This document shows, piece after piece, positions 17,998 through 26,465 of a DNA stretch of 64,000 nt (position 1 is the first letter of the stretch; each line of letters opens with the position of its first letter). Under the pieces are notes generated by a model, which ran no database searches, had not been told where the DNA came from, and was given only the letters and a program-made list of their open reading frames with translations. The stretch is from positions 1 to 64,000 of the forward strand of contig NZ_LZIR01000098.1 in the NCBI RefSeq assembly GCF_001667035.1. Direction: 5' to 3'. Made by a program: the position numbers and the translations under genes. The DNA comes from Mycobacterium sp. 852002-51057_SCH5723018 (GTDB lineage Bacteria; Actinomycetota; Actinomycetes; Mycobacteriales; Mycobacteriaceae).

Positions 17998-19572
17998 GTG
18001 TTTGAATCGCTGTCTGACCGGTTGACCGGTGCCCTACAGGGACTGCGCGGCAAGGGTCGACTGACCGACGCCGATATCGAGGCCACCACCCGCGAGATCC
18101 GGCTGGCGCTGCTGGAAGCCGACGTTTCGCTGCCCGTGGTGCGCGCGTTCGTCGGCCGGATCAAGGACCGCGCCAGGGGCGCCGAGGTCTCGGGTGCGCT
18201 GAACCCGGCCCAACAGGTCGTCAAGATCGTCAACGAGGAACTCATCGGCATCCTCGGCGGTGAGACCCGTCAGCTCGCCTTCGCGAAGACCCCGCCGACG
18301 GTCGTGATGCTCGCCGGCCTGCAGGGTTCCGGTAAGACCACGCTGGCCGGCAAGCTGGCCGCCTGGCTACGCGGCCAGGGGCACACGCCGCTGCTGGTGG
18401 CCTGCGACCTGCAGCGGCCCGCCGCGGTCAACCAGCTGCAGGTCGTCGGCGAGCGCGCCGGGGTGCCGGTGTTCGCGCCGCATCCGGGCGCTGGGGCACC
18501 GGGGCCCGACCCCGGGCCCCCAGACCCGGTGGCCGTCGCCGCGGCGGGGCTTGCCGAGGCGCGCGCCAAGCACTTCGACGTCGTCATCGTCGACACCGCC
18601 GGCCGGCTGGGCATCGACGAGGAGCTGATGGCACAGGCCGCGGCCATCCGCGACGCCGTCAACCCCGACGAGGTCTTGTTCGTCCTGGACGCGATGATCG
18701 GCCAGGACGCCGTCACCACCGCCGAGGCGTTCGGCCAGGGCGTCGGCTTCACCGGCGTGGTGTTGACCAAGCTCGACGGCGACGCCCGCGGCGGCGCGGC
18801 GCTCTCGGTCCGCGAGGTGACCGGCGTGCCAATCCTTTTCGCCTCCAGCGGCGAGAAGCTGGAGGACTTCGACGTCTTCCACCCCGACCGGATGGCCGGC
18901 CGCATCCTGGGCATGGGCGACGTGCTGACGCTGATCGAGCAGGCCGAGCAGGTCTTCGACGCCCAGCGCGCCGAGGAGGCCGCCGCCAAGATCGGCACCG
19001 GCGAGCTGACACTCGAGGACTTCCTCGAACAGATGCTCGCCATCCGCAAGATGGGTCCGATCGGCAACCTGCTGGGCATGCTGCCCGGCGCCGGCCAGAT
19101 GAAGGACGCGCTGGCCCAGGTCGACGACAAGCAACTCGACCGGCTGCAGGCCATCATCCGGGGGATGACGCCCGCGGAGCGAGCCGACCCGAAGATCATC
19201 AACGCGTCGCGCCGGCTGCGCATCGCCAACGGCTCGGGGGTGACGGTGTCGGAGGTCAACCAGCTGGTCGACCGCTTCTTCGAGGCCCGCAAGATGATGT
19301 CGTCGATGATGGGATCGATGGGCCTGCCCGGGTTTGGCCGCAAGTCCTCCTCGCGCAAAGCCAAAGGCGCGAAGGGCAAGAAGGGCAAGAAGGGCGCCCG
19401 CGGCCCGACGCCACCGAAGGCTCGCAATCCGCTCGGCGCGGGGATGCCGGGCATGCCGGCGGGGTTCCCGGACCTGTCGCAGATGCCCGAAGGCCTCAAC
19501 GAACTGCCGCCCGGGCTGGCCGACTTCGACCTGTCCAAGCTCAAGTTCCCGGGCAACCCTGGAAGAAACTAG
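17998..19572 (+). CDS. ffh: Signal recognition particle protein Ffh
   Basis: 524 residues, GTG start. N domain, then GTPase with GLQGSGKTT at 107-115, DTAGRLGID, TKLDGDARGG, and a Met-rich M domain (MGPIGNLLGMLPGAGQM onward) that binds signal peptides and 4.5S RNA. A Pro/Gly loop HPGAGAPGPDPGPPDP after the ATPase core appears slightly longer than usual and is encoded by a perfect 8-bp hairpin (18501-18520). The C-terminal tail is Lys-rich then Pro/Gly/Met-rich. The pair with ftsY is the targeting machinery. Confidence 0.97.
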   Translation: MFESLSDRLTGALQGLRGKGRLTDADIEATTREIRLALLEADVSLPVVRAFVGRIKDRARGAEVSGALNPAQQVVKIVNEELIGILGGETRQLAFAKTPPTVVMLAGLQGSGKTTLAGKLAAWLRGQGHTPLLVACDLQRPAAVNQLQVVGERAGVPVFAPHPGAGAPGPDPGPPDPVAVAAAGLAEARAKHFDVVIVDTAGRLGIDEELMAQAAAIRDAVNPDEVLFVLDAMIGQDAVTTAEAFGQGVGFTGVVLTKLDGDARGGAALSVREVTGVPILFASSGEKLEDFDVFHPDRMAGRILGMGDVLTLIEQAEQVFDAQRAEEAAAKIGTGELTLEDFLEQMLAIRKMGPIGNLLGMLPGAGQMKDALAQVDDKQLDRLQAIIRGMTPAERADPKIINASRRLRIANGSGVTVSEVNQLVDRFFEARKMMSSMMGSMGLPGFGRKSSSRKAKGAKGKKGKKGARGPTPPKARNPLGAGMPGMPAGFPDLSQMPEGLNELPPGLADFDLSKLKFPGNPGRN

Positions 19573-19579
19573 CCGCACG

Positions 19580-20674
19580 GTGCGCCTGCATGTGCGAGGT
19601 CGGGCGCTGCCCGACGGAACCGAGATCGAGCTGTGGATCGTCGACGGCCGCATCAGCCCCGAACCGGTCGCGGGGGCCGACACCGTTTTTGGCTCATCTG
19701 GTTTTCAAGGCTGGATCCTGCCCGGGCTGGTCGACGCCCACTGCCACGTCGGGCTCGGCGACCACGGCGAGATCCCGCTGGACGAGGCGATCGCCCAGGC
19801 CGAGACCGAACGCGACGTGGGCGCGCTGCTGTTGCGGGACTGCGGTTCACCGACCGACACCCGCAGCCTCGACGACCACGACGACCTGCCCCGCATCATC
19901 CGCGCCGGAACGCACCTGGCCCGGCCCAAGCGGTACTCACCGGGCTTCTCCCGCGAGCTCGACGACGAATCCCAACTGCCTGCCGCCGTCGCAGAGGAGG
20001 CGAAGCGCGGCGACGGCTGGGTCAAGCTGGTCGGCGACTGGATCGACCGCAGCGTCGGCGACCTGGCGCCGCTGTGGTCCGACGAGGTGCTCAAGGCCGC
20101 CATCGACACCGCGCACGCCCACGGCGCCCGCGTCACCGCCCACGTGTTCAGCGAGGACGCGCTGCCCGGCCTGATCAACGCCGGCATCGACTGCATCGAG
20201 CACGGCACCGGGCTCACCGACGACACCATCGCCCTGATGGTCGAGCACAAGACCGCGCTGGTGCCCACGCTGGTCAACATCACCGAGAACTTTCCGGGCA
20301 TCGCCGAGGCCGCGGCGCGCTACCCGACCTACGCCGCCCACATGCGCGACCTGTACGCGCGCAGCGCGGAGCGGATCGCCGCCGCGCGCGATGCCGGCGT
20401 GCCCCTGTATGCCGGCAGCGACGCCGGCAGCATGGTCGTCCACGGGCGGATCGCCGACGAGGTCGAGGCCCTCAAGGGCATCGGGATGAGCCCGACGGAG
20501 GCGCTGGGCGCGGCGTGCTGGGATGCCCGCCGCTGGCTGGGCCGGCCCTGCCTGGAATACGGCGCGTCGGCCGACCTGTTGTGCTACTCGCAGGACCCGC
20601 GGTTGGGTCCCGCGGTGCTGAACCGGCCGGATCTTGTGATACTGCGCGGCAAGGTCTTTCGGCCGCAGGCTTAG
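19580..20674 (+). CDS. Amidohydrolase family protein (Rv2915c-like)
   Basis: 364 residues. Metal-dependent amidohydrolase: PGLVDAHCHVGLGDHG supplies the HxH metal ligands, and later His residues occur in ARVTAHVFSE and IEHGTGL, with Asp in YAGSDAGS. The GTG at 19580, 8 bases after ffh, is chosen because the protein then starts VRLHVRGRALPDGTEIELW. The substrate is unknown; imidazolonepropionase-like enzymes are the nearest well-known relatives. Confidence 0.88.
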   Translation: MRLHVRGRALPDGTEIELWIVDGRISPEPVAGADTVFGSSGFQGWILPGLVDAHCHVGLGDHGEIPLDEAIAQAETERDVGALLLRDCGSPTDTRSLDDHDDLPRIIRAGTHLARPKRYSPGFSRELDDESQLPAAVAEEAKRGDGWVKLVGDWIDRSVGDLAPLWSDEVLKAAIDTAHAHGARVTAHVFSEDALPGLINAGIDCIEHGTGLTDDTIALMVEHKTALVPTLVNITENFPGIAEAAARYPTYAAHMRDLYARSAERIAAARDAGVPLYAGSDAGSMVVHGRIADEVEALKGIGMSPTEALGAACWDARRWLGRPCLEYGASADLLCYSQDPRLGPAVLNRPDLVILRGKVFRPQA

Positions 20675-20712
20675 ACGGGCGCGGCGTCGCGATCGCGGAT
20701 AGGATTGCTCGA

Positions 20713-22332
20713 ATGGCGTTGGCCAGCGGCGCGACGTTTGCCGGATGCATCGTCGCGCGGAGGCTGGGTTCTGGAGGGACCGGTGCGGTCTACCTCGTCC
20801 AGGACCCCCGATCGTCGCGCTGGCAGGCGCTGAAGGTTCTTTCGCCTGCGCTTTCCGCGGACGGCGAATTCCGACGGCGATTCCTGGCCGAGGCACCGAT
20901 CGCGGCAAATCTTTGCCACCCGCACATCGTCGGGGGGAGTGACCGCGGCGAATTCGACGACCAGCTGTACGTGGTCATGGACTACGTCGATGGGATCAAC
21001 GCCGCGCGGCTCATCACCGATCGATTCCCGGCGGTTGCACCGGTGGGCGACGTGCTTTCCATCGTGACGGCCGTCGCGGGAGCCCTCGACTACGCCCACC
21101 ACCGCGGAGTGCTGCACGGCGACGTCAAGCCGGCCAACATCTTGTTGCCGGACTGGGGGGAGCGCGAGCAGCGGATCCTGTTGTCCGACTTCGGGATAGC
21201 CCGCCAGGCCGGCACGTTCGGCTACGCCGCGCCCGAACGATTGCTGGGCGCAGACGCCGACGGGCGCGCCGACCAGTATGGGCTGGCGGCCACCGCCTTT
21301 CACCTGTTGACCGGTGCGCCGCCGCCGTTCGACGATGGGCCGCCCAGGCTCAGCGACCAACGTCCGGAGCTGGCGCGCCTGGACGGTGTGTTCGCCCGGG
21401 CGCTTGCGGAACGACCGGCCGATCGGTTCGAGACCTGCGGCGACTTCGCCGAGGCGGCCAACGAGCAAGCGGGCGTCGCCGGCGGCGACCACAGTCCCGA
21501 ACCCGTCTTGGTGGCCGAAAATCAGGCCTACGCTTGGCCCTCCCGGGAGGACATCGACGACCGCAGGGTCGCCGCCAAGGTCCGGCGCGCGCTCAGTCGA
21601 CCCGTGTCCCAAGGCGTTTCGGTGGCGCCCGCCCACCCGCGGGTGCCCGCGGTGCGCGCGCCGAGGGGGCGGCGCCGGCGCAAAATCCTGCTGGGCGCCG
21701 CGGCGGTCGCGGTCGTCGTCGCGCTGTTCGCCGTGGCCCTCGTCGCCGGCCGCAAGGCCGGCACCACCGCTGGCCCGGCCGCCCGGCCGACGACGAGCCC
21801 GACGGAGGCGCCCGGCGGTGCGGTCGCCCCGCCGGTTCCGCCGGTCCCGCTCCAGGGCACCTACCGCCTCGAGGTGCAGCGCACCCAGCAGACGTTCGAC
21901 TCCCAGCCCGATCCTCAGCCGCCCGACGTGACCACCTGGTGGGCCTTCCGGTCGTCCTGCGCGCCCGGCTCGTGCGCGGCCGTCGGCGTGCTGCTGGACG
22001 ACACCGAACACGCACGGCCGCAGTCGCCCGGCGGCCAGTCCGTCGTGCTGGACTTCCGCGAGGGTCGTTGGCTCTCCCGGCCGGAACAGTCGACGTTCCC
22101 CTGCGTCGGACGCAACGGGGTGGAAGCGACGCACGCCACCACGCAGGTGCTGTCGCTGCGACCCCGGCCCCAAGGGGAGTTGGTGGGCGAGCTGACGGTC
22201 ACCGCGCAAAGCGACGAGTGCGGCCAGCGCGGGGCGGTCTTGCGGGCGCCGGCGGTGGCCAGCCGCAGCGGCGACACACCGCCGGACGTCGTGGTGCCCG
22301 ACCCGGCCGCACCGGTCGGGCCCGCTCGCTGA
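20713..22332 (+). CDS. pknI: Transmembrane serine/threonine protein kinase PknI
   Basis: 539 residues. Gly loop LGSGGTGAVY, Lys41 in WQALKVL, catalytic loop HGDVKPAN (135-142) with Gly in place of the usual Arg, DFG at 159-161, and a very short activation segment leading straight to GTFGYAAPERLLG. One membrane helix lies near 324-346, followed by an extracellular domain of about 190 residues containing four to six Cys. PknI is a known divergent mycobacterial kinase linked to growth control. The position after the amidohydrolase matches Rv2914c. Confidence 0.93.
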   Translation: MALASGATFAGCIVARRLGSGGTGAVYLVQDPRSSRWQALKVLSPALSADGEFRRRFLAEAPIAANLCHPHIVGGSDRGEFDDQLYVVMDYVDGINAARLITDRFPAVAPVGDVLSIVTAVAGALDYAHHRGVLHGDVKPANILLPDWGEREQRILLSDFGIARQAGTFGYAAPERLLGADADGRADQYGLAATAFHLLTGAPPPFDDGPPRLSDQRPELARLDGVFARALAERPADRFETCGDFAEAANEQAGVAGGDHSPEPVLVAENQAYAWPSREDIDDRRVAAKVRRALSRPVSQGVSVAPAHPRVPAVRAPRGRRRRKILLGAAAVAVVVALFAVALVAGRKAGTTAGPAARPTTSPTEAPGGAVAPPVPPVPLQGTYRLEVQRTQQTFDSQPDPQPPDVTTWWAFRSSCAPGSCAAVGVLLDDTEHARPQSPGGQSVVLDFREGRWLSRPEQSTFPCVGRNGVEATHATTQVLSLRPRPQGELVGELTVTAQSDECGQRGAVLRAPAVASRSGDTPPDVVVPDPAAPVGPAR

Positions 22333-22340
22333 GCTGGCTG

Positions 22341-22440
22341 ACCAGCACTTTGCATGAACCGACGCGTGCAAAGCAAAAGATTGCGAGTACTTGCTATCTT
22401 GGTTAGGCTCGTGGCTACCCAATGACGTGGAGGAAAAACG
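22341..22440 (+). promoter_or_regulatory. Putative promoter/operator of the amidohydrolase-TetR unit
   Basis: The spacer contains GCGAGTACTTGC at 22383-22394, a 12-base palindrome with one mismatch, and repeated TTGC words. A TetR regulator is the second gene of the unit, so autoregulation through this site is plausible. The ribosome-binding site GGAGG precedes the GTG at 22441. Confidence 0.4.
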
Positions 22441-24243
22441 GTGGCCTACGACGTGATCATTCGCCAGGGATTGTGGTTCGACGGGACCGGCGGTGCGCCG
22501 AAGACCCGCACGCTCGGCATCCGCGACGGCGTGGTCGCCGCGGTCGCGGGACCTTCCGACGGGCCGCTGGACGAGACCGGTTGCCCCGACGTCATCGACG
22601 CCGCCGGCAAGTGGATCGTTCCCGGCTTCATCGACGTGCACACCCACTACGACGCCGAGGTGCTGCTGGACCCGGGGCTGCGCGAGTCGGTGCGCCACGG
22701 TGTCACCACGTTGCTGCTGGGCAACTGCTCGCTGTCGACGGTCTACGCCGCGGCCGAGGACGCCGCCGACCTGTTCAGCCGGGTCGAGGCCGTGCCGCGC
22801 GAATACGTCCATGGCGCTTTGCAATCCAACAAGACGTGGTCCACGGCCGCCGAATACATCGAGGCGATCGACTCCCTGCCGCTCGGGCCCAATATCGGTT
22901 CGCTGGTTGGCCATTCGGACCTGCGGACCGCGGTGCTCGGACTCGATCGCGCCACCGACCCCACCGTCGAGCCCACCGGCGCCGAACTGGAGAAGATGGC
23001 CGCATTGCTCGACGAGGCGCTCGAGGCCGGGATGCTGGGCATGTCCGGGATGGACGCGGCCATCGACAAGCTCGACGGCGACCGGTTCCGGTCGCGCGCG
23101 CTGCCGTCCACCTTCGCGACGTGGCGAGAGCGGCGCCGGCTGATCAAGGTGCTGCGCAAGCGCCGCCGCATCCTGCAGAGCGCCCCCGACGTGGACAACC
23201 CGACGTCCGGGCTGCTGTTCTTCCTGGCCAGCAGCCGGATGTTGGGGTGGCGCAACGGGGTTCGGATGAGCCTACTGGTGTCGGCCGACGCCAAGTCGAT
23301 GCCGCTGGCCGTGCACACCTTCGGGCTCGGCACCCGCCTGCTGAACAAGATCCTGGGCTCCCAGGTGCGGTTCCAGCACCTGCCGGTGCCCTTCGAGCTG
23401 TACTCCGACGGGATCGACCTGCCGGTCTTCGAAGAGTTCGGCGCGGGAACTGCCGCCCTGCACCTGCGCGACCAGCTGCAGCGCAACGAGCTGCTGGCCG
23501 ACGAGGGCTACCGCCGGCGGTTCCGGCGCGAGTTCGACCGCGTCAAGCTGGGACCGTCGTTGTGGCACCGCGACTTCCACGACGCCGTCATCGTCGAATG
23601 CCCGGATTCCTCGTTGATCGGCAAGAGCTTTGGCGCGATCGCCGACCAGCGCGGGCTGCACCCGCTCGACGCCTTCCTCGACGTGCTCGTCGAAAACGGA
23701 GAGCGCAACGTCCGGTGGACGACCATCGTGGCCAACCACCGGCCCAAGCAACTGAACAAGCTCGCCACCGAGCCGAGCATCCACATGGGCTTCTCGGACG
23801 CCGGCGCGCACCTGCGCAACATGGCCTTTTACAACTTCCCGTTGAAGCTGCTCAAGCGCGCCCGCGACGCGCACCGTGCCGGCGCGCCGTTCCTGTCCAC
23901 CGAACGCGCGGTGCATCGGCTGACCGGGGAGCTGGCGGAATGGTTCGGCATCGACGCCGGCACCTTGCGGGAGGGCGATCGGGCGGACTTCGTCGTGATC
24001 GACCCGGCCGGCCTCGACGAGTCGGTAAACGGCTACTACGAGGAAGAGGTGCCGTTCTACGGCGGCCTGCGGCGCATGGTCAATCGCAACGACCACGCCG
24101 TCGTCGCGACCGGCGTCGGTGGCGCCGTCGTCTTCCGCGGGGGCCACTTCCGGGACGGCTACGGCGACACCGTGAAGTCGGGCCGGTACCTGCGGGCGGG
24201 CGAGCGGCACCGGGGCCGCAGCGCCGTCAAAGTCGGCACCTGA
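22441..24243 (+). CDS. N-acyl-D-amino-acid amidohydrolase family protein
   Basis: 600 residues, GTG start behind GGAGGAAAAAC. The N-terminal beta-sandwich (IIRQGLWFDGTGGAP) precedes PGFIDVHTHYDAE with the HxH metal ligands, then GHSDLR, and GFSDAGAHLRNM near the C terminus as the catalytic Asp/His region. D-aminoacylases and dihydropyrimidinase-like enzymes share this fold. It is the Rv2913c orthologue. It is followed after 1 base by a TetR gene. Confidence 0.9.
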   Translation: MAYDVIIRQGLWFDGTGGAPKTRTLGIRDGVVAAVAGPSDGPLDETGCPDVIDAAGKWIVPGFIDVHTHYDAEVLLDPGLRESVRHGVTTLLLGNCSLSTVYAAAEDAADLFSRVEAVPREYVHGALQSNKTWSTAAEYIEAIDSLPLGPNIGSLVGHSDLRTAVLGLDRATDPTVEPTGAELEKMAALLDEALEAGMLGMSGMDAAIDKLDGDRFRSRALPSTFATWRERRRLIKVLRKRRRILQSAPDVDNPTSGLLFFLASSRMLGWRNGVRMSLLVSADAKSMPLAVHTFGLGTRLLNKILGSQVRFQHLPVPFELYSDGIDLPVFEEFGAGTAALHLRDQLQRNELLADEGYRRRFRREFDRVKLGPSLWHRDFHDAVIVECPDSSLIGKSFGAIADQRGLHPLDAFLDVLVENGERNVRWTTIVANHRPKQLNKLATEPSIHMGFSDAGAHLRNMAFYNFPLKLLKRARDAHRAGAPFLSTERAVHRLTGELAEWFGIDAGTLREGDRADFVVIDPAGLDESVNGYYEEEVPFYGGLRRMVNRNDHAVVATGVGGAVVFRGGHFRDGYGDTVKSGRYLRAGERHRGRSAVKVGT

Positions 24244-24244
24244 C

Positions 24245-24859
24245 ATGGCCCGAACTCAGCAGCAGCGTCGCGAGGAGACCGTCGGGCGGCTCCTCGAGGC
24301 CTGCATCGCCACCATCGTCGAGGTCGGCTACGCGCGAGCGTCGGCCGCCATGATCACCAAGCGCGCCGGGGTGTCCGTCGGCGCCCTGTTCCGCCACTTC
24401 GAAACCATGGGCGACTTCATGACGGCCACGGCGTCGGAGGTGTTGCGCCGCCAGCTGGAGTCGTTCACCAAGCGGGTCACCGAAATACCAGCAATGCCGG
24501 CCTCCCGGCCGGCGCTGGAGGCGGCGCTGGCCATCCTGCGCGACATCACCAGCGGCCCCACCAACGCCGTCCTCTACGAGCTGTTGGTCGCCGCGCGCAC
24601 CGACGAAAAGCTCAGGGAGACTTTGCAACACGAGCTCGGGCAGTACTCGGCGAAGATCCACGAGGCCGCCCGCGCGCTGCCCGGCGCCGAGGGCTTCCCG
24701 GCGGAGACGTTCCCGGTCGTCGTGGCGTTGTTGACCAACGTGTTCGACGGGGCAGCCGTGGTGGAAAGCGTGCTGCCGCAGCCCGAGATCGCCGAGCGGC
24801 GGATTCCGGTCCTGACGGCGCTGCTGACGGCGGCACTGCCGAGCACGGCTGAGCTATAG
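24245..24859 (+). CDS. TetR family transcriptional regulator
   Basis: 204 residues. Helix-turn-helix at about 12-58, TVGRLLEACIATIVEVGYARASAAMITKRAGVSVGALFRHF in outline, followed by an all-alpha ligand domain. It starts one base after the amidohydrolase stop and probably regulates that unit. It matches Rv2912c by position. Its stop overlaps the convergent dacB2 stop by 6 bases. Confidence 0.93.
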   Translation: MARTQQQRREETVGRLLEACIATIVEVGYARASAAMITKRAGVSVGALFRHFETMGDFMTATASEVLRRQLESFTKRVTEIPAMPASRPALEAALAILRDITSGPTNAVLYELLVAARTDEKLRETLQHELGQYSAKIHEAARALPGAEGFPAETFPVVVALLTNVFDGAAVVESVLPQPEIAERRIPVLTALLTAALPSTAEL

Positions 24860-25741
24860 CGAGCCGATACTCGTCTCGGGATTGAGGGCGAAACCCCAGT
24901 CGAACAGGCTGCCGGCCTGGTCCCAGTAGCTCGGACCGCCCCCCTTGACCAGCCCGTACATCATCGCGATCACCAGCCGGCGGCCACCGCGAGCGGCAGC
25001 GCCGACGAACGTCTTGCGGGCCGCGTTGGTGAAGCCCGTCTTGCCGCCGATGGCGCCGGGGTAGCGCGCTAACAGCTCGTCCTGGTTGGTAATCGGGTGA
25101 TCGCCGCTATCGCCGGGGAACATCGCCGACGGCTCGGCGGTGATCTGTGCGAACACCGGGTTGGCCATCGCGGCCCGGAAGATCACGGCCAGGTCGTGCG
25201 CCGTCGACGCCCCCGAACCGCCAGGCCCGTCCAGCCCGGACGGGGTCGCGGCCTGGGTGCTCGTCGCCCCCAGGGACGCGGCCTTGGCGTTCATCTTGGC
25301 CACCGTGGCGTCGGCGCCGCCCAGCAGGTGCGCCAGCGTGTTGGCGGCGTCGTTGCCCGAGACCAGCAACAGTGCGTCCAGCAGCTGGCGGGCGGTGTAG
25401 GTGCGACCCGGCTTGATGCCTACGCAGTTGCACTCGACCTGGGTGTCGGAGACGTCGGCGACGACGGTGGAGTCCAGGCTGACCTCGTCCAGGGCCACCA
25501 GCGCCAACAGCACCTTGATGGTGCTCGCCGGCGGGTGGGGCACGTTCTGGTCGCGACCGGCCAGCACCTGGCCGCTGTCGAGGTCGGCGACGATCCAGGT
25601 CTGGGCCGGACCGTCGGGAATGGGGACCGAGCCGGCGGGCTGCGCACTGTCGGCGCGGGAAGCGGGGGCGGTTGCCACGCCGACGGTGGCGCTGGCGCCG
25701 AACGCCAGCGCGGCGGCGAGGGCGGCCATGAGCTTTCGCAT
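24854..25741 (-). CDS. dacB2: D-alanyl-D-alanine carboxypeptidase DacB2
   Basis: 295 residues. The start MRKLMAALAAALAFG gives a clear signal peptide cut near ASRA-DS; a longer frame upstream is rejected. Penicillin-binding motifs: S73-T-I-K76, S128-G-N and K234-T-G. It trims the terminal D-Ala of peptidoglycan stem peptides in the periplasm. There is an unusual pair of Cys in VECNCVG. It is the Rv2911 orthologue and converges with the TetR gene. Confidence 0.95.
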   Translation of the reverse strand: MRKLMAALAAALAFGASATVGVATAPASRADSAQPAGSVPIPDGPAQTWIVADLDSGQVLAGRDQNVPHPPASTIKVLLALVALDEVSLDSTVVADVSDTQVECNCVGIKPGRTYTARQLLDALLLVSGNDAANTLAHLLGGADATVAKMNAKAASLGATSTQAATPSGLDGPGGSGASTAHDLAVIFRAAMANPVFAQITAEPSAMFPGDSGDHPITNQDELLARYPGAIGGKTGFTNAARKTFVGAAARGGRRLVIAMMYGLVKGGGPSYWDQAGSLFDWGFALNPETSIGSL

Positions 25742-25790
25742 GGGCGCACAGTTTAACTTCCGCACCCGCGTGACGACTACGTCGAGGCCG

Positions 25791-26075
25791 CTACCGCCAG
25801 GGCATGTCCCGCCAGGAGTAGAAGGCGCCGGTGCCGATGTCGTGGACGCCGTAATAGTCCCAGAAGAAGTCGTGGCAGACATTGCCGTCCCACGGGACGG
25901 GCCTGCCAGCCGGGTTGGGGTCGCCCGGGCACCAGTGCTGGCAGGATTTTCCGGCCGGGCACGGGTCGGCCTGCGCGGAAGGCGCGGCCAGCGCCGAGCC
26001 GCCGAACATCAGCAGCGTCGTCGCCAATCCCGCGATCACAGCTTTCCTCGGCCGGAATCGTCGCGCTCGGTTCAC
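25791..26075 (-). CDS. Small secreted Cys/Trp-rich protein
   Basis: 94 residues. Arg-rich N terminus, hydrophobic signal segment AVIAGLATTLLMFGGSALAA, and cleavage near AQA-DP. The mature peptide of about 58 residues has four Cys (CPAGKSCQHWCPGDPNP and VCHDFFWDYYG), suggesting two disulfides. It resembles other small mycobacterial exported proteins, but I do not recognise a function. It lies 50 bases upstream of dacB2 on the same strand. Confidence 0.75.
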   Translation of the reverse strand: MNRARRFRPRKAVIAGLATTLLMFGGSALAAPSAQADPCPAGKSCQHWCPGDPNPAGRPVPWDGNVCHDFFWDYYGVHDIGTGAFYSWRDMPWR

Positions 26076-26156
26076 GTGGGGCTCCTTCGTTGCTGGCGGT
26101 CCAGAGGCAAGTCAACCCCGCCCGCAGCGCTACCGATCCCAACTTCGGGCCACCGG

Positions 26157-26465
26157 TCAGCCGCCGGCCATCGCCCCGACGACCAGCAACGGCTCGAGGC
26201 CCATGGCCACGGCGTCGGGCAGCGGGTCGTCCGGCGCGTCGTGGGACAGGTCCTGCTCGCAGGCGAACAAGCGGACGAACGCGCGCCGCCGACCCGTCGA
26301 ACGGTCCCGGATGGTGCCGCACAGCACGGGATAGCGGCGCTCCAGCGCGTCGAAGACGGCCCGCTGCGTGACGGGCGTGCCGACCGGAACCGTCACCGCG
26401 CCGTCGACGTGGGCGAGGTTTCGCAGGTGATACGGCAGCAGCACGCGCACCGCGGCGTCACTCAA
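26157..26465 (-). CDS. MoaD/ThiS-like ubiquitin-fold protein ending in Gly-Gly
   Basis: About 102 residues. The TTG start at 26465 overlaps the stop of the upstream BNR gene (TTGAGTGA), implying translational coupling. The sequence VRVLLPYHLRNLA followed by a compact beta-grasp pattern ends exactly in AMAGG, the C-terminal diglycine used by sulfur-carrier proteins for adenylation and thiocarboxylation. No moaE, thiG or E1-like enzyme is nearby. The start could also be one of the downstream GTG codons. Confidence 0.72.
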   Translation of the reverse strand: MSDAAVRVLLPYHLRNLAHVDGAVTVPVGTPVTQRAVFDALERRYPVLCGTIRDRSTGRRRAFVRLFACEQDLSHDAPDDPLPDAVAMGLEPLLVVGAMAGG

